The notes under the pieces are model-generated. The model was not told where the DNA came from, did not search any database, and worked only from the letters and a program-made list of their open reading frames with translations. Positions 6,665 to 10,995 of a stretch of 10,995 nucleotides of DNA are shown here, piece after piece. The stretch is from Sulfurovum sp. GTDB lineage: Bacteria; Campylobacterota; Campylobacteria; Campylobacterales; Sulfurovaceae. The stretch is taken from contig SOIK01000100.1 in NCBI GenBank assembly GCA_004377245.1, positions 1 to 10,995 of the forward strand, written 5' to 3'. The translations under genes and the position numbers were made by a program. Positions within the stretch are counted from its first letter, which is position 1; each line of letters starts with the position of its first letter.

Positions 6665-7511
6665 TGCTATAGGAAAAATAATTAAATGGATAGGTCAACA
6701 CTTTATGGGGATGCTCTTTTTACTCATCGTCTTTGTAGTACTTATGCCAAAACCTACAACTCCACTAACGACAGCAAACTTACAAGAGATAGAACTCCTG
6801 GGTCCTATTATGAGTGCTGACATGATCATAAAAGAGATACAGAAAGCACAAAAAGATCCAAAGATCAAAGGTGTGCTTCTCAATGTTAACTCTCCAGGTG
6901 GTGCAGTTCCTCCCTCCATCGAGATAGCATATGCCATCAAAGAACTCAAAAAACACAAACCTGTCATCGCTTATGCCAGTGGTGTCATGACAAGTGGGAG
7001 CTACTATGCTTCCATCTATGCAAATAAGATCATCGCCAACCCTGGTTCTATCATTGGTTCTATCGGGGTCATTATGCAAAGTTTTAATGCTCAAAAACTT
7101 ATGGATACTATTGGTGTTAAACCCCAAACAGTGAAACAAGGTACATACAAAGAAGCAGGTACTCCTACAAGAGAATGGACACCAGAAGAGAGAGCCGAGC
7201 TAGAAACACTCACAAAAGACACTTATGACCTTTTCGTCAAAGATGTAGCCACCGCCAGAGGTTTGGACATCAATGCCTCAAACACTTATGCAGACGCACA
7301 TATCTTCTCTTCAAAAAGAGCAAAAGAGGTAGGACTCATAGATGAAATAGGTACAAAAATGATAGCTAAAACACAAGTAGCCTCACTTGCAAATATTAAG
7401 AAACCAGTATGGAAAGAGAAAGACAAGTTTGAGACTTTTATGGAGAAGTTAGGAACAAAAAGTATTATGAAATTACAGAGTTACTTCTATGGGTTGAAAG
7501 CTTCACTTTAA
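6657..7511 (+). CDS. sppA: signal peptide peptidase SppA (S49 family, short form)
   Basis: SppA is a membrane-anchored serine protease that degrades leftover signal peptides and misfolded membrane fragments using a Ser-Lys dyad. The preferred start at 6657 gives 284 residues. There is one N-terminal membrane anchor (about 14-31, FMGMLFLLIVFVVLMP), then the ClpP-like fold with LLNVNSPGG (74-82). The nucleophile S113 is in GVMTSGSYYAS, with NPGSIIGSIGV following at 128-138, and the general base K165 is in GTYKEAGTP. Length fits the single-domain form found in Gram-positives and Campylobacterota rather than the 67-kDa tandem E. coli form. It overlaps mqnX by 8 bases and converges with the CAP-domain gene, sharing 9 bp at their 3' ends. 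The link to menaquinone synthesis is probably only co-transcription. Confidence 0.93.
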   Translation: MFSAIGKIIKWIGQHFMGMLFLLIVFVVLMPKPTTPLTTANLQEIELLGPIMSADMIIKEIQKAQKDPKIKGVLLNVNSPGGAVPPSIEIAYAIKELKKHKPVIAYASGVMTSGSYYASIYANKIIANPGSIIGSIGVIMQSFNAQKLMDTIGVKPQTVKQGTYKEAGTPTREWTPEERAELETLTKDTYDLFVKDVATARGLDINASNTYADAHIFSSKRAKEVGLIDEIGTKMIAKTQVASLANIKKPVWKEKDKFETFMEKLGTKSIMKLQSYFYGLKASL

Positions 7512-8702
7512 AATGACTTCTCTCCCACCTGTTTTTAGAGTATACCCTTTTGATGAGCGCCTATTTGGTACAGTGACTAAAAGTGTATTTTGATCTAAAT
7601 AAGAAGTAGCTAATTTACCCGTGCTGCTAATACGGCCAAGTACATCTTCCTTGGATTTAGGTTCAAAATAGAGTACGATTTTTTCACCTTTTTCTACTTT
7701 TATAGTGGTTCGTTTTTTAGTGATTTTATATAGTGTCCCTTTAGGCTTTTTTGTCGTAAAACTCCAATATTTTTTTACTCTCTTCCCATCAGCTACAGCT
7801 TCAAATTCCACTCTGTATGTCATACTATACTCCAACCTTTTCAAAGGCATCAAGGCAAACTGTAACTTTGTAAAACGATGGTTTTTATCATTGCTATGCG
7901 TAAGGATTTTCTTCTCTTTTAGCTCTTTTCCTTCTGCATCAAAAAGACGAAACTTTTTAAGCTTTACTTTTTTATAAAAAGCAGGGTTAAACTGTACGCT
8001 GACAGGGTATCCACTTACTTTAGATCCAGGGAGAGGGTGAGGATGTTCAGTGTAAAATACAGGTGGGATATTTTTAGCATTTGGGTATGGATAGAGTACC
8101 AAATTACTATTTTTTCTTCTTATTGCCTCTTGCTTTTGCTCATAGAGATATTTTGGTACTGCATTACTACTATTTTTACATATATTTTGCATATAGTAGA
8201 CGCCACTTTGAATATTATAAGGGGTCTTACACAATTTAGCCATAGCAGTAGAACCTATATTATAGACAAAAGAGGAAGCAACCCTTCGCTTTTTCTTAGC
8301 AAAAGCACTGCCTATACCTATCTCATCTTTATCAAAATTCAAAAAGACAAAACGATGATAGATAGCTGCAAATAGTGTATCTATAGATTTATGAGAAGTT
8401 TTAGCATTGATGGAGAGATTTTCCATCACTATTTTAGAGGCATATCCCGCACGCAAGACTCTATCAGTAGGTACACGTCCCGTGTATCCACCTTTGCCTT
8501 TCTGCTCAAAGTGTCCATTTTTTTGATGCCTAATGAGATAATTCGCATGTGACTTTGCTGCTCTACCTAGCTGTTTATTGGGTTTAAATTGGATAAGTCC
8601 TGCATCTTGACGAATATCATTTAGGTACCCAAGTGCACTTTGATTCTCTTTTGCATCAAGCGTAACAAACGTGAGTAGAAAAATAATGACTAAGCGTAAC
8701 AT
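7503..8702 (-). CDS. secreted CAP (SCP/PR-1) domain protein with C-terminal beta-rich region
   Basis: A short Sec signal peptide (about 1-17, LVIIFLLTFVTLDA then KEN) precedes a bacterial CAP domain at about 20-155. Visible CAP features are ALGYLNDIRQDAGL, LGRAAKSHANYL, H64 in NGHFE, E94 in VMENL, and H116 in AAIYHRFVFLNFDKDEIGIG. Bacterial CAP proteins are extracytoplasmic; functions are mostly unproven, and cell-envelope or polymer binding has been suggested for some. A Cys-containing middle (C158, C175) is followed by a beta-rich Ig/Big-like region (about 225-318, ending VKKYWSFTTKKPKG). A last basic beta segment runs to the end. The C-terminal half is not firmly assigned. The gene starts 5 bp after metY on the same strand, with only a weak Shine-Dalgarno (AGGG about three bases upstream), so coupling is likely. 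Its TGA lies inside the 3' end of sppA on the other strand. Confidence 0.85.
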   Translation of the reverse strand: MLRLVIIFLLTFVTLDAKENQSALGYLNDIRQDAGLIQFKPNKQLGRAAKSHANYLIRHQKNGHFEQKGKGGYTGRVPTDRVLRAGYASKIVMENLSINAKTSHKSIDTLFAAIYHRFVFLNFDKDEIGIGSAFAKKKRRVASSFVYNIGSTAMAKLCKTPYNIQSGVYYMQNICKNSSNAVPKYLYEQKQEAIRRKNSNLVLYPYPNAKNIPPVFYTEHPHPLPGSKVSGYPVSVQFNPAFYKKVKLKKFRLFDAEGKELKEKKILTHSNDKNHRFTKLQFALMPLKRLEYSMTYRVEFEAVADGKRVKKYWSFTTKKPKGTLYKITKKRTTIKVEKGEKIVLYFEPKSKEDVLGRISSTGKLATSYLDQNTLLVTVPNRRSSKGYTLKTGGREVILK

Positions 8703-8707
8703 TAGCC

Positions 8708-9961
8708 CTAGTTCTCATTTGCTGCTTGTAAAAAATCATCCGCAATAGTTTGTGGATCTTCTAATCCTATAGAAACACGGATGAGTCCTTCATCTACGCC
8801 TAAATACTTACGTGCTTCATCATCAAAATCACTGTAAATTGTACTGGCCATATGAAGTGCGAGTGTTCTATTATCTCCGATGTTGGCTGTTTGTGTTACC
8901 AATTCAAGCTTATTTAACAAAGCAAATGCTTTCTCTTTGCTTCCACAGTTTAAAGTCAAAAGTGGTCCACAGCCATGTTCAAAATCAAGTTGATATCTTG
9001 CATAGTCTTCACTTGAAGGTAAAGAAGGATGGTTCACACTTACACCATCAGGTAATTGTTCATCTAGTATTTTTGCCACTTGTGCTACAGACTTATTGAT
9101 GCGTTCTACACGTAAAGAGAGTGTTTCAAGTCCTATAAGTGTCAAAAATGATCCAAAAGCATTGGCAGTCATACCCATATCTCTTATGGCACGTTTTTTA
9201 CAGATAGGGATAAAGGCTTTTTTACCCATCTTTTTGACGATCTTATGCACATCTGCATACTTTTCATTAAGTAGTTTGTCACCCTCATCTTTCACTGCTC
9301 TAAATACAGCAATACCACCAAGTGCAGCGGAGTGTCCACTCATATTTTTAGTTGAAGAGTGCACTACAATGTCAGCACCCAGCTCTAATGGCTGTACGAT
9401 AAGTGGCGTTGCTGTATTATCTACCACTAGTAGTGTTTCATGCACATTACATAAGTCTACTATTCTTTTCATATCAGGCAGTCTAAGACTAGGGTTTCCT
9501 ACACTCTCCATAATGACCATCTTAACCCCACACTTAAGTGTTGACTCGATGTATGCAAAATCATCTGTATCACAAAAACTATTTGTCACACCAAAACGTT
9601 TCATCGTTTCATTGATAAGCGTATAGGTTCCGCCAAAGAAACCACCGATGCACAATACTTCATCTCCCGTTTTTAAAAAGGCTGTCGTCACCATAGAGAG
9701 TGCTCCCATCCCTGAAGCAGTAGCGATGGCTCCCAAGCCACCTTCCATTTTAGCTACCACAGACTCTAGTTTTACATTGGTAGGGTTTCCTACTCTTGCA
9801 TAAAGTGGTAAGTTCACTTCACCTGCAAAGATACCTTCTGCTTGCTCGGCATCTTCATATCCAAACGCAGCTGAAGGGACGATCACTGGAGCGATAGGTC
9901 CCACTTTTGACCCTACGTTTTGAACTAGTAGTGTATTGAAGTAATTAAAATCTTTTGTCAT
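8708..9961 (-). CDS. metY: O-acetylhomoserine aminocarboxypropyltransferase (sulfhydrylase), MetY type
   Basis: This is a PLP enzyme of the Cys/Met-metabolism fold. It is predicted to make homocysteine from O-acetylhomoserine and sulfide, a direct sulfhydrylation route to methionine. Seen are YARVGNPTN (54-62), ATASGMGA (80-87), GGFFGGTYTL (106-115, Phe where many have Tyr), and ESVGNPSLRLPD (152-163). D181 in VVDNTATP is the PLP ring-N partner. The PLP lysine K205 lies in HSSTKNMSGH, and R395 in LIRVSIGLED binds the substrate carboxylate. The extra segment around RAIRDMGMTANAFGSF then GLETLSLRVER is typical of MetY rather than MetB or MetC. Length is 417. It lies 11 bp downstream of the Rrf2 gene, with AGGA inside the end of that gene as ribosome binding site, and 5 bp upstream of the CAP gene. 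Methionine gamma-lyase is a less likely alternative. Confidence 0.9.
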   Translation of the reverse strand: MTKDFNYFNTLLVQNVGSKVGPIAPVIVPSAAFGYEDAEQAEGIFAGEVNLPLYARVGNPTNVKLESVVAKMEGGLGAIATASGMGALSMVTTAFLKTGDEVLCIGGFFGGTYTLINETMKRFGVTNSFCDTDDFAYIESTLKCGVKMVIMESVGNPSLRLPDMKRIVDLCNVHETLLVVDNTATPLIVQPLELGADIVVHSSTKNMSGHSAALGGIAVFRAVKDEGDKLLNEKYADVHKIVKKMGKKAFIPICKKRAIRDMGMTANAFGSFLTLIGLETLSLRVERINKSVAQVAKILDEQLPDGVSVNHPSLPSSEDYARYQLDFEHGCGPLLTLNCGSKEKAFALLNKLELVTQTANIGDNRTLALHMASTIYSDFDDEARKYLGVDEGLIRVSIGLEDPQTIADDFLQAANEN

Positions 9962-9972
9962 TTTGTTATGTC

Positions 9973-10386
9973 CTATATCGAATAATTCAGTGTTTGATCA
10001 GCTTTTTGTTGATAGCTTTTAAGTTCGGAAAGAGGTATATTAAAGACATTCGAAACCCCTTCTCTTATATCTTCCCAGAAGAGTTTTAGTGTAGGATTAT
10101 CTGTTTTACATACATCAGAGAGTGCATCTGTTTCCAATATCATCACAATATCTTTAAGTGTGATATCTTTAAGGTTTTTAGCAAGCTTATACCCGCCACG
10201 GGCACCTTTGATACTTGTAAGGATACCCTGTTTTCTAAGCTCTAAAAGTATCTGTTCTAAAAAGTTTTGAGGGACAGAGGCACGTGCTGCGATCTCTTTG
10301 ATCTTCAGTACTTCATCCCCTTGTATAGAACCCAGTTCATGAAGTGCCGCAACAGCATAGATGGTTTTAGTAGAGATTCCTGTCAT
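9973..10386 (-). CDS. Rrf2-family transcriptional regulator (CymR-like, no Fe-S cysteine triad)
   Basis: This 137-residue dimeric winged-helix regulator has the Rrf2 layout. The N-terminus (ISTKTIYAVAALHELG) is followed by helix-turn-helix residues (IKEIAARASVPQNFLEQILLEL, 29-50) and the wing signature KGARGGYKLA (60-69). The dimerisation helix follows (LKDIVMILETD). Only one cysteine is present (C93, DVCKTD), so the three-cysteine cluster site of IscR and NsrR is missing. CymR of Bacillus, which represses cysteine-metabolism genes, also lacks that triad. Placement directly before metY makes control of sulfur-amino-acid genes, including its own operon, a reasonable inference. Its ATG lies inside the 3' end of the DUF4395 gene (20-bp overlap), with AAAGG about nine bases upstream. 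Target and ligand are unknown. Confidence 0.9.
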   Translation of the reverse strand: MTGISTKTIYAVAALHELGSIQGDEVLKIKEIAARASVPQNFLEQILLELRKQGILTSIKGARGGYKLAKNLKDITLKDIVMILETDALSDVCKTDNPTLKLFWEDIREGVSNVFNIPLSELKSYQQKADQTLNYSI

Positions 10387-10822
10387 TTTTAAATGCCTTT
10401 AGCAATTGGATAGCATAGTATATCTTACATCCTATACAAAAATCAAATAATGTTTCAAGTAATGCACAAGTTAGTAAAATAATAGCTATAAATGTAGCGA
10501 TCTCAACAGTTCCACCGATATAAAACAGACTCAAGAAAAATGAAGTCATTAATCCAAGATACAAAGCAAACCGTTTAGGTGACTCATCACACATCTTTGG
10601 CTCTGCACCCCATCTATTTAACATAAATTTTCCTACTGTATGGAATGGACTCAGTCCTGTCATACGTAATGCACGTACTGAGAAATCAAATAAAAGTATC
10701 AAAGCAAAGAGTTTCTCTTGTGTAAAAATAAGTGCCAGGGTAAAGATTACAACTTGAAAAGAGATGATTCTCATCATATTGGTATCAACTCTTCTAGTAG
10801 ATATTGGGCATGAGGGAGACAT
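10367..10822 (-). CDS. DUF4395 membrane protein with CxGC motif
   Basis: The start is placed at the ATG at 10822 (151 residues), since AAAGGA is six bases away; the GTG immediately before it is too close. The protein begins with SCPIS...RVD, a DUF4395 hallmark. It has two hydrophobic segments (about 18-46), a conserved loop (FDFSVRALRMTGLSPF), then ESPKRFALYLG. Two further membrane segments follow, and the end has FDFCIGCKIYY. The CxGC pair (C129 and C132 from the ATG) and the N-terminal CP cysteine suggest thiol or redox chemistry near the membrane. DUF4395 function is not established; relatives are, from memory, often next to thioredoxin- or rhodanese-like genes. It overlaps the Rrf2 gene by 20 bp and appears to be first in the minus-strand operon. 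Confidence 0.85.
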   Translation of the reverse strand: MSPSCPISTRRVDTNMMRIISFQVVIFTLALIFTQEKLFALILLFDFSVRALRMTGLSPFHTVGKFMLNRWGAEPKMCDESPKRFALYLGLMTSFFLSLFYIGGTVEIATFIAIILLTCALLETLFDFCIGCKIYYAIQLLKAFKNDRNLY

Positions 10823-10828
10823 CACTTT

Positions 10829-10834
10829 TCCTTT
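10829..10834 (-). promoter_or_regulatory. ribosome binding site that decides the DUF4395 start
   Basis: On the minus strand AAAGGA is followed by AAAGTG and then ATG. The spacing is three bases to GTG and six to ATG, so the ATG at 10822 is the better start. Confidence 0.6.
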
Positions 10835-10854
10835 AAAATTTATTTATAATATTA

Positions 10855-10995
10855 GCACCTCTAAAAACCCCAGAGAGTCACCACATCATCATTTTCCTTA
10901 GTTAATTTTAACAATATAAGGAGGGGGAGAACAACTCACCAAGGAAAACTAAAATGCCCTTGTCCAATGTGAATGTCTAGGGTTTTTAGAAGTGC
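10855..10995. mobile_element. 141-bp MITE-like unit with 20-bp terminal inverted repeats
   Basis: The segment starts at 10855 (GCACCTCTAAAAACCCC). It ends at the window edge with a segment whose reverse complement begins GCACTTCTAAAAACCCT. Over 20 bases (10855-10874 against 10976-10995) 18 positions pair. Inside are a second inverted pair (TTTTCCTT 10892-10899 with AAGGAAAA 10941-10948) and a small palindrome GTTAA-TT-TTAAC (10901-10912). A strong Shine-Dalgarno-like AAGGAGG lies on the plus strand near 10918-10924, but only a codon-poor 8-residue reading frame follows (ATG at 10953). No transposase is present. Such terminal repeats are typical of DDE-transposase IS elements and their MITE derivatives. 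Target-site duplication cannot be checked because the right flank is outside the window. The rest of the 170-bp gap (10823-10854) carries an AT-rich TATTATAAAT that may be the -10 region of the operon. Confidence 0.55.

Noticed and set aside
6780..7139. 119-residue minus-strand open frame within sppA
   Set aside because: It is antisense to the SppA catalytic core and has no recognisable domain.
9096..9626. 176-residue plus-strand open frame opposite metY
   Set aside because: It is Ser/Pro/Thr-rich low-complexity translation fully antisense to a clear MetY coding region, so a shadow frame.

Overview
The window looks like chromosomal core sequence of a Campylobacterota (epsilonproteobacterial) species, most likely a free-living Sulfurimonas/Sulfurovum-type organism. 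The DNA is AT-rich and tightly packed. The order aroQ - M24 peptidase - folK - flhF on one strand, divergent from aminofutalosine deaminase - sppA, matches, as I remember it, the arrangement in Helicobacter pylori and Campylobacter jejuni. The genus cannot be fixed from this sequence alone. No rRNA, tRNA, CRISPR array or phage gene was seen.

Left part (1-1400): the 3' end of a plus-strand DUF2062-type membrane protein converges with mnmA (tRNA 2-thiouridylase) on the minus strand. Middle-left (1401-5230, all minus strand): reading in the direction of transcription, aroQ (shikimate pathway), an M24 aminopeptidase P-like peptidase, folK (folate pathway), flhF (flagellar SRP-type GTPase), and a small protein that overlaps the end of flhF and looks like a FliN/SpoA-domain protein. 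In relatives, flhF is followed by flhG, fliA, fliM and fliY. Here that flagellar block is absent and only the SpoA-like gene remains before mnmA.

Two copies of a roughly 105-bp intergenic palindromic repeat flank aroQ. One lies between aroQ and the peptidase gene. The other lies in the divergent aroQ/mqnX intergenic region, where it may contribute promoter elements. The hairpin in the left arm differs between copies by a paired, pairing-preserving change.

Middle-right (5450-7511, plus strand): an amidohydrolase of the 6-aminodeoxyfutalosine deaminase type (futalosine route to menaquinone) is translationally coupled to a small membrane-anchored SppA peptidase. Right part (7503-10822, minus strand): a compact run of a DUF4395 membrane protein with a CxGC motif, an Rrf2-family regulator without the IscR cysteine triad, an O-acetylhomoserine sulfhydrylase (MetY type), and a secreted CAP-domain protein. 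This is plausibly one operon for sulfur-amino-acid metabolism and its control. Its promoter region abuts a 141-bp non-coding unit (10855-10995) bounded by near-perfect 20-bp terminal inverted repeats, which looks like a MITE or an IS remnant. Most of the window is ordinary housekeeping. The points worth a second look are the SpoA-like protein next to flhF, the paired repeats, the terminal MITE-like unit and the DUF4395-Rrf2-MetY-CAP grouping.
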